Notes under the pieces: model-generated
Database searches by the model: none
Told to the model about the DNA's origin: nothing
Seen by the model: the letters and a program-made list of their open reading frames with translations, nothing else
Position numbers and translations under genes: made by a program
Origin: an uncultured bacterium
Lineage (GTDB): Bacteria; Bacillota; Clostridia; Oscillospirales; Ruminococcaceae
Direction of reading: 5' to 3'
DNA: 64,000 nucleotides
Assembly (NCBI GenBank): GCA_934875375.1
Contig: CAKXHL010000002.1
Coordinates: 137,546-201,545 of the forward strand
Shown: positions 34,504 through 44,231 of the stretch, one piece after another
Layout: each line of letters starts with the position of its first letter
How positions within the stretch are numbered: the first letter of the stretch is position 1

Positions 34504-37500
34504 TTATTCTACATCGTAAAGTTTAGACATTCTGACCAAATGATCATACTTCGCTTTAGCATTTTCAGCCGCTTTATCGAACAGAACCTCTGCACGATCC
34601 GGGAACGCACGAGTCAGGCTGCTGTAACGAACCTCGCCGCTGATGAACTGTTTGTAATCGGCGGTAGGAGCTTTGGAATCCAGCTGGAAGGGATTCTTGC
34701 CCTCGGCAGCCAGTCTCGGGTCAAACCGCATATTGTTCCAGTAGCCAGCCGCAACCGCGTTCTTGATCTCGGTCTGAGCCTGGCTCATGCCGGCGCGGAT
34801 ACCGTGGTTGATACAAGGCGCGTAAGCGATGACGATGGACGGGCCATGGTAGCTCTCCGCCTCGGTGATGGCTTTGATGCACTGGTTGTAGTCAGCGCCC
34901 ATGGCAACCTGCGCTACATATACATAGCCATAGCTCATCGCGATAGCAGCCAGATCTTTCTTCTTGGTCACTTTACCAGCTGCTGCAAACTGCGCAACCG
35001 CACCGGTAGGAGTGGATTTAGAAGACTGACCGCCGGTGTTGGAGTAAACCTCGGTATCGAATACCAGGATGTTTACATCCTCGCCGGAAGCGATAACATG
35101 GTCCAAGCCGCCGAAGCCGATATCATAAGCCCAGCCGTCGCCGCCGAAAATCCAGACAGATTTCTTGTTGAGGAAATCTTTGTACTGGAGAATTTCCTGG
35201 CAGTACGGGCAGTCCGGAGTGGACTCCAGGGCTTTGATCAGCTCTTCGGTTGCGGATTTGTTGGCAGCGCCGTCGTTCACGGTAGCCAGATATTTCTCGC
35301 AAGCAGCTCTCTTCTCGTCGGACTTGGTGATCTTCGCCAATTCCTCGATTTTCTCGATTGCAGCTTTGCGCATATGATCCTGAGCCAGATACATACCGTA
35401 ACCGTACTCTGCGTTGTCCTCAAACAGGGAGTTTGCCCAAGCCGGACCTTTGCCCTCTTTGTTGACCGTGTAAGGAGTAGACGGTGCGGAACCACCCCAG
35501 ATGGAAGAGCAACCGGTCGCGTTGGCGATATACATTCTGTCACCGAACAGCTGGGTTACGAGTTTCGCATAAGGAGTCTCGCCGCAGCCGGCGCAGGCGC
35601 CGGAGAATTCAAGCAGCGGCTGTTTGAACTGGCTGCCCTTGACGGTGCTTTCTTTGAATTTCTCTGCAACTTCCGGTTTCGCGTCGATCTGCTGACCATA
35701 AGCGAAGACGTTCTGCTGCTCTCTCTGAGAATCCAGGCTCTCCATAGTCAGAGCCTTGTTGCCCTTCTTGCCGGGGCATACATTCGCACAGGAGCCACAG
35801 CCGGTACAGTCGAGTACAGAAACGGTCATGGCAAACTTCATGCCGGGCATACCGGTCATATCCACAACCTTGGTGCCGACCGGGGCTTTCGCAGCCTCTT
35901 CCTCGGTCATGACAACCGGACGGATGACAGCATGCGGGCAGACATAAGAGCAGAAGTTACACTGAATACAGTTGTCAGGATTCCAAACCGGAACGTCAAC
36001 TGCGATACCGCGTTTTTCATAAGCCGCGGAGCCCTGCGGGAAGGTGCCGTCCTCAGCGCCTTTGAAAGCGGATACGGGCAGCTCATTGCCATGCTGATGG
36101 GTAGAAGGAATGAGGATGTTGTTAACAAAATCCACAACCTCTTTGCGGCCGCCCTCAGCAACCGGCAGTTTGTGCTCGCCGGTAGCATTCTTCCAGGAAG
36201 CGGGAACTTCGATCTTGACCAAGCCGTCTGCGCCGCGGTCAATGGCGTCGTAGTTCATTTGAACGATCTTGTCGCCCTTCTTGCCGTAGGAAGCTTTGGC
36301 AGCGGCTTTCATGTAATCCGCAGCCTGATCAGCGGGGATGATGTTGGCCAGTTTGAAGAACGCAGACTGCAGAACGGTGTTGATTCTGCCGCCCAGACCA
36401 ATCTCACGACCGATCTTGATACCGTCGATGGTGTAGAACTGGATGTTGTGGTCTGCGATGTATTTTTTGTCTTTATCAGGCAGTCTCTTCTCAATCTCAG
36501 CCATATCCCAGCCGCAGTTGAGCAGGAACGTACCGCCGTCTACCAGGTCCTCAACCATGTCGTACTTACCGATGTAAGCCGGGTTGTGGCAGGCAACAAA
36601 GTTTGCTTTGTTGATCAGGTAGGTGGATTTGATCGGATGATCGCCGAAACGCAGATGCGAGCAGGTCAGACCGCCGGACTTCTTGGAGTCGTAGTCAAAG
36701 TAAGCCTGAACGTATTTGTCGGTATGGTCACCGATGATCTTAATGGAGTTTTTGTTCGCTCCAACGGTACCGTCGGAGCCCAGACCCCAGAATTTGCAGG
36801 CGGTAGTGCCTTTTGCCTGGGTGTCGGGAGCTTCTTCTCTTTCCAGAGACAGGCCGGTCACATCGTCGTGGATGGACAGGGTAAAGCGCTCTTTCGTGCC
36901 GGTCTCGGCGTTTTTGTAAACGGCGAAAATGTCAGCAGGAACGGTATCCTTAGAGCCCAAGCCGTAACGACCGGAGTAGATCGGCAGCGCGCCGTAAGGA
37001 GTGCCTTTGAGCGCCATGACAACATCCAGGAACAGAGGCTCGCCGATGGAGCCGGGCTCTTTGGTACGATCCAGAACGGTCAGGGTCTTGGCGGAAGCCG
37101 GGATCGCTTTGATCAGATGCTCTTTGGAGAACGGACGGTACAGACGAACTTTAATCAGGCCGACTTTGCCGCCGTTCGCATTGATATAATCGATGGTCTC
37201 TTCAATGGTGTCACAAACGGAACCCATTGCAATGATAACGTGCTCTGCGTCCGCAGCGCCATAGTAGTTGAACAATTTGTAGTCGGTGCCGATTTTGGCG
37301 TTGACTTTGTTCATGTACTCCTCTACGATTGCGGGAACCGCGTCATAGTAGGGGTTGCAGGCCTCACGAGCCTGGAAGAAGATGTCGGGGTTCTGAGCGG
37401 TACCACGCAGAACCGGATGGTTCGGGTTCAACGCACGGTTTTTGAACGCTTTGACAGCGTCCATATCCAGCATATCGCGCAGGTCCTCGTCGTCCCAGAT

Positions 37501-38052
37501 CTGAATTTTCTGGATCTCATGGGAAGTACGGAAACCGTCGAAGAAATGCAGGAAAGGCACACGGCTCTTAATAGTGGACAGGTGCGCCACAGCGCCCAGA
37601 TCCATAACCTCCTGCGGGTTCTGCGAGCAGAGCATTGCAAAACCGGTCTGGCGGCAGGCATATACGTCGGAATGATCGCCGTAAATGTTCAGCGCATGGG
37701 ACGCTACACAGCGGGCAGATACGTTGATTACGCAGGGCAGCAGCTCGCCGGCGATTTTATACATGTTGGGGATCATCAGCAAAAGGCCCTGAGAAGCGGT
37801 AAAGGTGGTGGTCAGCGCACCGCCCTGCAAAGAGCCGTGTACGGTACCGGCAGCGCCGGCCTCGGACTGCATTTCCACAACTTTTACCTGCTGGCCGAAC
37901 AGGTTTTTCTTTCCATCTGCAGACCATTTGTCCGTCACTTCCGCCATTACGGAAGAAGGCGTGATGGGGTAAATCGCAGCAACGTCGGTAAAGGGGTACG
38001 ATGCGTACGCTGCGGCGTTGTTACCATCCATGGTCTTCATTTTTCTTGCCAT
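34504..38052 (-). CDS. nifJ: pyruvate:ferredoxin (flavodoxin) oxidoreductase, single-chain
   Basis: 1182 residues, the usual length of fused homodimeric PFOR. It converts pyruvate + CoA to acetyl-CoA + CO2 and reduces ferredoxin, the central anaerobic fermentation step. Domain order: thiamine-pyrophosphate-type N-terminal domain (YPITPSSVMAE), CoA-related and gamma domains, two 4Fe-4S motifs CIQCNFCSYVCP (about 697) and CTGCGSCANVCP (about 747), and the TPP-binding segment GDGWAYDIGFGGLDH (about 974) with the proximal-cluster cysteines CAGCGETPYAK (about 820). Ribosome site AAGGGAGG. Codon use is strongly biased, as for a highly expressed gene. Own promoter with an inverted repeat in the leader. 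Confidence 0.98.
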   Translation of the reverse strand: MARKMKTMDGNNAAAYASYPFTDVAAIYPITPSSVMAEVTDKWSADGKKNLFGQQVKVVEMQSEAGAAGTVHGSLQGGALTTTFTASQGLLLMIPNMYKIAGELLPCVINVSARCVASHALNIYGDHSDVYACRQTGFAMLCSQNPQEVMDLGAVAHLSTIKSRVPFLHFFDGFRTSHEIQKIQIWDDEDLRDMLDMDAVKAFKNRALNPNHPVLRGTAQNPDIFFQAREACNPYYDAVPAIVEEYMNKVNAKIGTDYKLFNYYGAADAEHVIIAMGSVCDTIEETIDYINANGGKVGLIKVRLYRPFSKEHLIKAIPASAKTLTVLDRTKEPGSIGEPLFLDVVMALKGTPYGALPIYSGRYGLGSKDTVPADIFAVYKNAETGTKERFTLSIHDDVTGLSLEREEAPDTQAKGTTACKFWGLGSDGTVGANKNSIKIIGDHTDKYVQAYFDYDSKKSGGLTCSHLRFGDHPIKSTYLINKANFVACHNPAYIGKYDMVEDLVDGGTFLLNCGWDMAEIEKRLPDKDKKYIADHNIQFYTIDGIKIGREIGLGGRINTVLQSAFFKLANIIPADQAADYMKAAAKASYGKKGDKIVQMNYDAIDRGADGLVKIEVPASWKNATGEHKLPVAEGGRKEVVDFVNNILIPSTHQHGNELPVSAFKGAEDGTFPQGSAAYEKRGIAVDVPVWNPDNCIQCNFCSYVCPHAVIRPVVMTEEEAAKAPVGTKVVDMTGMPGMKFAMTVSVLDCTGCGSCANVCPGKKGNKALTMESLDSQREQQNVFAYGQQIDAKPEVAEKFKESTVKGSQFKQPLLEFSGACAGCGETPYAKLVTQLFGDRMYIANATGCSSIWGGSAPSTPYTVNKEGKGPAWANSLFEDNAEYGYGMYLAQDHMRKAAIEKIEELAKITKSDEKRAACEKYLATVNDGAANKSATEELIKALESTPDCPYCQEILQYKDFLNKKSVWIFGGDGWAYDIGFGGLDHVIASGEDVNILVFDTEVYSNTGGQSSKSTPTGAVAQFAAAGKVTKKKDLAAIAMSYGYVYVAQVAMGADYNQCIKAITEAESYHGPSIVIAYAPCINHGIRAGMSQAQTEIKNAVAAGYWNNMRFDPRLAAEGKNPFQLDSKAPTADYKQFISGEVRYSSLTRAFPDRAEVLFDKAAENAKAKYDHLVRMSKLYDVE

Positions 38053-38103
38053 AGTGTTATTCCTCCCTTGAATTTCTGCATCTTAGCAGGAGCCGTCTTT
38101 GCG

Positions 38104-38130
38104 TTTGATCTGCTTGCAAACCAGATCAAA
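38104..38130. promoter_or_regulatory. inverted repeat in the PFOR leader
   Basis: TTTGATCTG, 9-nt spacer, CAGATCAAA: a perfect 9-bp inverted repeat about 20-45 bases downstream of the predicted start of transcription. It could be a repressor site or an RNA hairpin controlling nifJ. Confidence 0.45.
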
Positions 38131-38154
38131 TGCATAAAAGACTTCACCTTATCG

Positions 38155-38183
38155 ATTTTATCACTTTCCCCGGCTTGTGTAAA
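38155..38183 (-). promoter_or_regulatory. sigma-A promoter of the PFOR gene
   Basis: TTTACA (38178-38183), 17-bp spacer, TAAAAT (38155-38160) on the minus strand. Confidence 0.6.
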
Positions 38184-38279
38184 TAAGAAAACCAGGAATT
38201 TTGCGGATTGTTTACAGTTTCACAAGGAAACAGCGGCTTTTTCGGCAGTTTTGCCCCCAATCCTTTGTCACAGGGCCAG

Positions 38280-38531
38280 TTACCCTTTGAGCCCACGGGC
38301 CTGCCGGTCCATATCCTCCACTACAATGTCATGAATTTCACCCAGTGAAGCACAATATTCCAGCACTTTCCAAGGTTCATTGGTATGAAAGTGGATTTTA
38401 ATCAGGTCTTCGTCTCCCACCGCCAGCAAACAATCCCCTTTGAAGTGTTCGGTAAAATAATCATTGATCGCATCTTCGTCCAGATGTTCGTCCTCAATTA
38501 AAAGCTGTGTGTCATATCGAAATTCGATCAT
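38280..38531 (-). CDS. stand-alone FakA C-terminal-like domain protein
   Basis: 83 residues. FRYDTQLLIED..LDEDAINDYF..GDCLLAVGDEDLIKIHFHTN and WKVLEYCASLGEIHDIV match the small domain near the C-terminus of FakA/YloV-type fatty-acid kinases (often annotated 'kinase to dihydroxyacetone kinase'). Here the kinase (DAK2) domain is missing, so the protein has no kinase activity of its own; it may bind a partner or lipid-binding protein. Start ATG at 38529-38531 with AAAGGAG, and an own promoter. It ends about 95 bp before the PFOR promoter on the same strand. Confidence 0.7.
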   Translation of the reverse strand: MIEFRYDTQLLIEDEHLDEDAINDYFTEHFKGDCLLAVGDEDLIKIHFHTNEPWKVLEYCASLGEIHDIVVEDMDRQARGLKG

Positions 38532-38580
38532 CTTTTCTCCTTTCTGCCCGTTGGGCGGCCAATGGCCAATCATCTTTTTT

Positions 38581-38609
38581 AATATACACCGCAAAAATAT
38601 TTTTCGCAA
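38581..38609 (-). promoter_or_regulatory. sigma-A promoter of the FakA-C-like gene
   Basis: TTGCGA (38604-38609), 17-bp spacer, TATATT (38581-38586) on the minus strand. Confidence 0.55.
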
Positions 38610-38742
38610 CAAAAGGACAAAAATCGGTTATTCCGGATCGAAATCGGCATCTCTTTTCCCGATATTGTGCGTCGCCCCGCTGCAAACGCCAGCAAAATCC
38701 CGGTCTGCTCATTTCTGTTGGATCCGGTTTGGCCCGCAATAT

Positions 38743-38771
38743 TTGACGAGCGGCAAGACATATAGTATACT
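38743..38771 (+). promoter_or_regulatory. sigma-A promoter of the second CNNM gene
   Basis: TTGACG (38743-38748), 17-bp spacer, TATACT (38766-38771). Confidence 0.7.
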
Positions 38772-38844
38772 AATTTACAATTGTAAGTTTTGCCCGGCCG
38801 CAAAACGCGGCAATCTGATTGACATGAAGGAGGACAATTTTGTA

Positions 38845-40230
38845 ATGGACCCGGACGGCAGTTTATTTACCCACAGTATTTTGGCGGTGCAAGCCGCCTC
38901 TCCAACCGCTTTGGCGGCGAGCATCGGCCTATTTCTTCTCTTTTTGGCCTTATGCGCCTTTTTCGCATTGTGTGAAACCGCAATCACAGAATATTCGGAA
39001 AGCAGACTGGAAAAACAAGCGGAAGACGGAGACCGCCACGCCGCGCTTTTTTTGCAGTTGGCAGAGCAATATTCTTCACTGACAACTAAAGTTCGCACCG
39101 GTTTTGTGCTCTCGGTTATGGCATGTGAAGGTATGCTTTTATTCGGCCCCGCCCAAACGCTCTCTGCCGTGCTGGTCGAGGTGGGAATGAGGCGAGGCGC
39201 CGCAGTTTCCTTATCTTTGGCATTAACCATCTTAATCGGCTCTGCATTGGTTCTGATTGCCGGTTACCTGATTCCGCGGCATTTAGCCTGGCGCGACCCC
39301 AACCAGACCGCTGGCAGCACCGCCGTACCGCTGCAACTGGGCATCCTGCTGGTGACGCCGCTGAGTGCTTTTTGCAGCCTGATTTCCAATGGCGTACTGC
39401 GGCTGATGGGCATTGACCCCAATGCAGATCCGGAGGAGGGCACCGAAGAGGATATTCGGGAAATGGTGGATGTGGGCAATGAAAAAGGTCTGATTCCCCA
39501 AAGCGAGAGGGAAATGATCTACAACATCTTTGAGTTTGACGACCGCACCGCCGAAGACGTGATGACCCACCGCACGGAAATCGAGGCGGTAGAGGTGGAC
39601 GACGATATCGACGAAGCACTGAAAATTGCCATTGAAAAAGGGTTCTCCCGTATTCCAGTGTATGAGGACACACTGGACAATGTGGTAGGCGTACTATACG
39701 CCAAAGACCTCTTAATGCTCATCGGGCAGGGCGGCAGCAGCCCCAGCACCATTCGGGCGCTGATGCGCTCGGCTTTATATGTACCGGAAAGCACCCGCTG
39801 CCGGGATCTGTTCCGACAGTTCCAGCAGAAAAAGGTACAGATCGCCATTGTAGTGGACGAATACGGCGGTACCTCCGGAATGGTTACGATGGAAGACCTT
39901 CTGGAATCAATTGTGGGAGAGATCCAGGACGAATATGACGAGGAGGAAGACACCGTCACACAGGTTTCCGAGTCGGTTTACACCATCGACGGGGCTGCTG
40001 ATCTGGAAGAAGTTCAGCGCTTTTTGCCGCTGGAAGTTCCAGAGGAAGCGGATTACGACACCCTCAGCGGCCTTTTGACCGATGCGTTGGGCCGCATTCC
40101 CGCTCCGGGAGAGCATCCGGAAATCGTATTATCTGGCATCCGCTTTACTGTTATGGAGATGGATGAACGGCGAATCGGCAGAGTCAAAGCCGAGCTTTTG
40201 CCCGAGCCGGAGGAACAGGAAGAAAAATAA
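38845..40230 (+). CDS. CNNM/HlyC-CorC family membrane protein (paralogue 2)
   Basis: 461 residues with the same layout as paralogue 1: DUF21 membrane domain (LCAFFALCETAITEYSESRL), two CBS domains (FEFDDRTAEDVMTHRTEIEA onward), the DEYGGTSGMVTMEDLLE linker and a CorC_HlyC C-terminal domain. Likely divalent-cation (Mg2+) transport or control. ATG at 38845 is 11 bp from AAGGAGG; ATG at 38824 is in frame but lies before that site. It is transcribed alone. Confidence 0.9.
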   Translation: MDPDGSLFTHSILAVQAASPTALAASIGLFLLFLALCAFFALCETAITEYSESRLEKQAEDGDRHAALFLQLAEQYSSLTTKVRTGFVLSVMACEGMLLFGPAQTLSAVLVEVGMRRGAAVSLSLALTILIGSALVLIAGYLIPRHLAWRDPNQTAGSTAVPLQLGILLVTPLSAFCSLISNGVLRLMGIDPNADPEEGTEEDIREMVDVGNEKGLIPQSEREMIYNIFEFDDRTAEDVMTHRTEIEAVEVDDDIDEALKIAIEKGFSRIPVYEDTLDNVVGVLYAKDLLMLIGQGGSSPSTIRALMRSALYVPESTRCRDLFRQFQQKKVQIAIVVDEYGGTSGMVTMEDLLESIVGEIQDEYDEEEDTVTQVSESVYTIDGAADLEEVQRFLPLEVPEEADYDTLSGLLTDALGRIPAPGEHPEIVLSGIRFTVMEMDERRIGRVKAELLPEPEEQEEK

Positions 40231-40243
40231 AGCAAAGCGCTGC

Positions 40244-40275
40244 AAGGCCCGTATCATCAGGATACGGGCCTTTTT
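40244..40275 (+). terminator. terminator of the second CNNM gene
   Basis: AGGCCCGTATC pairs with GATACGGGCCT around a 4-5 nt loop, then five T. Confidence 0.85.
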
Positions 40276-40292
40276 CCATCCAAAATATTTTT

Positions 40293-40856
40293 TTATTGCC
40301 GCACCGCTTCTTTGGCGCACAACGCCTCGTATTCCTCCCGCAGAAGGGAATAGCAGACGTTATCCAGCACCTGCCCGTCAAACCGGGTCGTGCCCCGGCG
40401 CAGCGTTCCCTCATAATGAAAGCCGCATTTTTCAATAACCCGGCTGGATCGGTGATTGAACGGATAATGGTAAACTGTCACCATTTCCAGACACAGCGTT
40501 TCAAACGCATAGCGCAGCACCGCCCGGACTGCCTCGGTCATCAAGCCTTTGCCCCAATGCTCCTTGCCCAAAGCATAACCGAGCATTCGGCAGTTGGCAT
40601 TGTCCCGGCGCTTCTCCTCATGCAGCCCAATGGAGCCGATGACCCGGCGGGAACAGCGGTCCACAATCGCCCACACTTCCCCGGCTTCCATAAACTGGCG
40701 CAAGACCCCGCGGGAAACAGTTTTATCCGCATGAGGCTGCCAACCCGCGGCAGGGCCTACCTCAGGTTCGCTGCAATAGGCAAAAAGGTCCTCCAGATCT
40801 GACTCCCGCCATCCGCGCAAAACCAGACGCGGTGTTTCCAGTTCGCTGTATTTCAA
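40293..40856 (-). CDS. GNAT acetyltransferase, RimJ/RimL type
   Basis: 187 residues. LETPRLVLRGWRESDLEDLF at the N-terminus, the acetyl-CoA loop LGKEHWGKGLMTEAV and the C-terminal NHRSSRVIEKCGFHYEGTLR follow the ribosomal-protein N-acetyltransferase pattern; the substrate may be a ribosomal protein or a small molecule. The start is TTG at 40854-40856 with GGAGG 8 bp upstream. It lies 30 bp after the MscS gene on the same strand and is probably co-transcribed. Confidence 0.85.
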   Translation of the reverse strand: MKYSELETPRLVLRGWRESDLEDLFAYCSEPEVGPAAGWQPHADKTVSRGVLRQFMEAGEVWAIVDRCSRRVIGSIGLHEEKRRDNANCRMLGYALGKEHWGKGLMTEAVRAVLRYAFETLCLEMVTVYHYPFNHRSSRVIEKCGFHYEGTLRRGTTRFDGQVLDNVCYSLLREEYEALCAKEAVRQ

Positions 40857-40886
40857 TACCGCTTCCTCCTTTTGTCCGTCAGAGCA

Positions 40887-41711
40887 TCAGGATTTTTCTC
40901 CCTTTTCCTCTCCGATCAAATGGACGTTCAAATGCTGATAGGTCATCTCCACACCGTTTTTCGCAAATGACTGCCGGACTTTTTCCATCAGCGCATAGTA
41001 CACATCCCAATAATCGACATTTTTTACCCATACTCTTACCGTATACTGGATACTGCTATCCAAATAGCCGGTAATGCCGATAAACGGTGCCGGATCCTCC
41101 AGAGGGCCGGGCACCGACTCCAGCGCCTGGCGCAGCGCCCTTTTGACCGTTTCTGTCTCATCATCATACGAGACACAAACGGCTACGTCTACCCGCCGGG
41201 TCGTCTGTGCCGAATAGTTTGTAATTCTCGCGCTGGCAATGTCATTATTGGGCAGATAGATTTTTTTATTATCCGGCGTCGATAAGCAGGTATAAATCAG
41301 GCCGATTTCCTGTACCGTACCGCTGACCGACCCCGCATCAATAAAATCACCCACCACAAAAGGTTTGGCGGCAAGCACCATCAGCCCGCCGGCAAGCTTT
41401 GCCAGCGAATCCTGCACTGCCAGAGAAACCGCCAGACCCACAACGCCCAGCACAGTCACCAAAGAGGTGACTGGGATTCCAATACTGTCGGCCACGATCA
41501 GCACCGTCAAAAACAAAAGGCCGAATTGGGCGGCGGAGCGAATAAAATGGTGCAGGCTTTTCTCCACTTTCAGCCGCAGAATCATCCGGTCCACCAGTTT
41601 CATCAAAAGCTTGGCAACAACCAGGCAAATACACAGCAAAAGTAATGCGGAAAGGATACTCCCCACCGAAAATTGGCCGATCCGATAATTCATCCATTCT
41701 TCGAGATGCAC
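40887..41711 (-). CDS. small-conductance mechanosensitive channel (MscS family)
   Basis: 274 residues. Three N-terminal membrane helices, the third being the Gly/Ala-rich pore helix (GVVGLAVSLAVQDSLAKLAGG) with the flexible bend, followed by the beta domain (VVGDFIDAGSVSGTVQEIGL, YLPNNDIASARITNYS) and the C-terminal alpha/beta domain. Opens on membrane tension to release solutes in osmotic downshock. Start is GTG at 41709-41711 with GGGAG; an in-frame ATG lies at 41693. Confidence 0.92.
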   Translation of the reverse strand: MHLEEWMNYRIGQFSVGSILSALLLLCICLVVAKLLMKLVDRMILRLKVEKSLHHFIRSAAQFGLLFLTVLIVADSIGIPVTSLVTVLGVVGLAVSLAVQDSLAKLAGGLMVLAAKPFVVGDFIDAGSVSGTVQEIGLIYTCLSTPDNKKIYLPNNDIASARITNYSAQTTRRVDVAVCVSYDDETETVKRALRQALESVPGPLEDPAPFIGITGYLDSSIQYTVRVWVKNVDYWDVYYALMEKVRQSFAKNGVEMTYQHLNVHLIGEEKGEKS

Positions 41712-41948
41712 GATACTCTCCCTCTCCCTTTCCCTTTGCTTGGCGCATAATTTTTTTCATCATACCATAAACCACTGAAAATGGCAATCAAAGGGCCTGT
41801 CCATCTTCCGGGCAACCAAAAAACTTGTATATTTTTCTGATAAATCCCTAGTCAAACAGGCGTTAGTTTGTTATAATTAATTTGCTATAATAACGGTGTA
41901 TTTTCTCGCCGGCGGGATCGAAGCTGAAAAGAAAGAAGGGAGTACGCA

Positions 41949-44165
41949 ATGGCAAAAACCAATTCACATGAGATTTGGCCCGGCAGCATGTGGCTCCCGG
42001 AGCCGGGGCTTTCTTTGGAAGAACAATGCCAGCAGGAACTGGAAATGATGGCCTTTATCAATAATACCCCCTGCGGCATCCTCAAGTGCAAAAATGATGA
42101 CCGCTTTACCATTCTGCGGATTAACGACGGATTTTTAAATCTGCTCGGCTATACTCACGATGAACTTTCTTCGGTTTTTTCTAACAGTTATCTGAGCCTG
42201 ATTCATCCTGATGACCGGCAGCAGGTTCTCGACCTGACCCACCAACAGATGAATGAGAAAGGCTTTGTTTCTAATGAATACCGTGTTTTGTGTAAAGACG
42301 GTTCCTATCGCTGGATTGCCGAATCCAGCTACTGTGCACCGGAAAAAAGCGGAGTGGTTTTTTTCTGTATGCTGAACGATATTACCGATCTATATGAGAC
42401 AAGGGAGGATCTTCGCCTGAGTTTGGGACCGTCATAATATTATTATGCGCCAGTCCAAAAACGTTATTTTTGAATGGGATAAACATACCAATGCCCTTTT
42501 GTTCTCTGCCAACTGGACTGAAATGTTCGGATATCCTCCGCTAAAGATGCTGGATTTTAGCCAGATGGCAGGGCGTGGGTATGTTGTGCCTCAAAATATT
42601 GATATTCTGCGCCAAATGATGGCTGAAATCGTGCAGGGCGCTTCGTTTTTATCCAGAGAGTGTCAAATCAAGACCATAGACGGTACGCCTGTGTGGTGCC
42701 GCATTCAGGTAACCAGCCAGTTGGATCTAAATGGGCAGCTGTTAAAAATCGTGGGGGACATTGCCAATATAGACGTAGAAAAACGGATGATGGATTCTCT
42801 GCGCCAAAAGGCAGAACGGGACCCTTTAACCGGCCTTTATGACAAAGCGGCGATCCAGAATCTGATTGAGCAACATCTTGAGGCTGTGCAGTCAAATGAA
42901 AAATGTGCGCTTTTGATGATCGATATTGACGATTTTAAAGTGGTAAATAATACCATGGGTCATCTGTTTGGAGATGCTGTTCTGTCTGATTTGTCCGCTT
43001 CTATCCAAGGGGAAACCCGCTCCAGCGATCTGGTGGGCCGGATCGGCGGAGATGAATTTCTTGTTTTCCTCAAAAATATTCCTTCGGCACAGACTGCTTT
43101 GCAAAAATCCCAGCGGCTTCTGTCTGCGGTCCAGGACCTCTTTCGGGAAAAGAAAAATAAAATTGCCATTTCCTGCAGCATCGGCATTTCTCTTTTCCCC
43201 GCGCATGGCCACAACTTTCGCAGTTTGTACCAGTGTGCGGATATCGCGCTATATCAGGCAAAAGGAAAAGGAAAAAACACCAGCTGCCTATACTCAGAGC
43301 AGATGCTGCATCCTGCTCTGGAATCACATTATTCCGGATCGCCTATCGATTCCGACCGTTTGGGAACCGCCAACACCCGTCAGTTGACAGAATATGTTTT
43401 CCAAACTTTGTATCATGCAGAGTCTATCGAACAAGCAATCCCTTTGATTTTGGATGTTGTCGGGTGCCAGTTTGGTGTCAGCAGAGCCTATGTTTTTGAA
43501 AATTCAGAGGATGGTTGCTCTTGCAGCAATACTTTTGAATGGTGCAATGTCGGAATCTCATCCCAAAAAGAAAAACTCCAGAACATCGCCTATGCTTCTT
43601 TGGACAATTACATGGATAACTTCGATGAAAACGGTGTGTTCTTCTGTCAAGACATTGAAAATACACCGCAATCTCAGCGCACCCTGCTCCGGGAGCTGGG
43701 CATTTATTCCCTGCTTCAATGCGCCATGTGCTACGATGGTTTGTTTGCCGGTTTTGTGGGATTTGACGAATGCACAGGCCATCGCTTATGGACAGACGAA
43801 GAAATTCACGCTCTGACGCTCCTTTCCGAAGTGTTTAATATCTTTCTTTTGAAGAAGAGAGAGATTAAACAGGCAGAAGAGGGCTTTCGTCAGGCGCAAC
43901 ATTGAGCCGGCAAACCACACCGCGCTATATGCCGTTTTTCGGCTACTGCACCTCAACAAGCGGGCCGACACGCAGGATGGCGCTGTCGGCCCGCATTGTT
44001 ATGAGGCGTTCTTCCGCCGCAGCGTTCCCTGCGAGAGATGTCCCTCGCACAGCACGCGCAGTTATCCGAAAATTTTCGATCCGCAGACTAAAAATTAAAG
44101 TGCAATCAGCGCCGCTTCATAACATGTGCGAACCTGGATTCGCCACTGCTCCCCTGTTACGGTAT
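41949..44165 (+). pseudogene. PAS-PAS-GGDEF-GAF diguanylate cyclase, broken by a frameshift, with a decayed C-terminal PAS-like remnant
   Basis: The first frame (41949-42437) is a PAS domain (ILRINDGFLNLLGYTHDELS, then VFFCMLNDITDLYE). An extra G in the run at 42425-42427 breaks it; in the other frame the text continues SLDRHNIIMRQSKN into a second PAS, then a GGDEF domain with MIDIDDFKVVNNTMGH and RIGGDEFLVFL (canonical active site, about 42900-43290) and a GAF domain, ending in a stop at 43905. Past it, a third frame reads NHTALYAV, HLNKRAD, CYEAFFRRSVPCERCP, a cysteine-rich PAS-like tail seen in gut GGDEF proteins, with further stops. At least two lesions. ATG at 41949 has AAGGGAG; a TATAAT at 41886-41891 may be the -10. 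Confidence 0.8.
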
Positions 44166-44184
44166 GAAAAAGGATTCCTTGCTT

Positions 44185-44224
44185 AAAAAAGCCCTTCTGT
44201 CCAGGACAGAAGGGCTTTTGTTTT
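44185..44224. terminator. terminator of the MATE gene
   Basis: AAAAGCCCTTCTGTCC pairs with GGACAGAAGGGCTTTT, T/A runs on both sides. Confidence 0.85.
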
Positions 44225-44231
44225 GGCCAGA

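Noticed and set aside
34540..38334. A 1264-codon open frame on the plus strand, antisense to the PFOR gene.
   Set aside because: It mirrors nifJ codon by codon, a known effect of strongly biased codons in highly expressed genes that keeps the opposite frame free of stops. No ribosome site, no domain, and the minus-strand PFOR is unmistakable.
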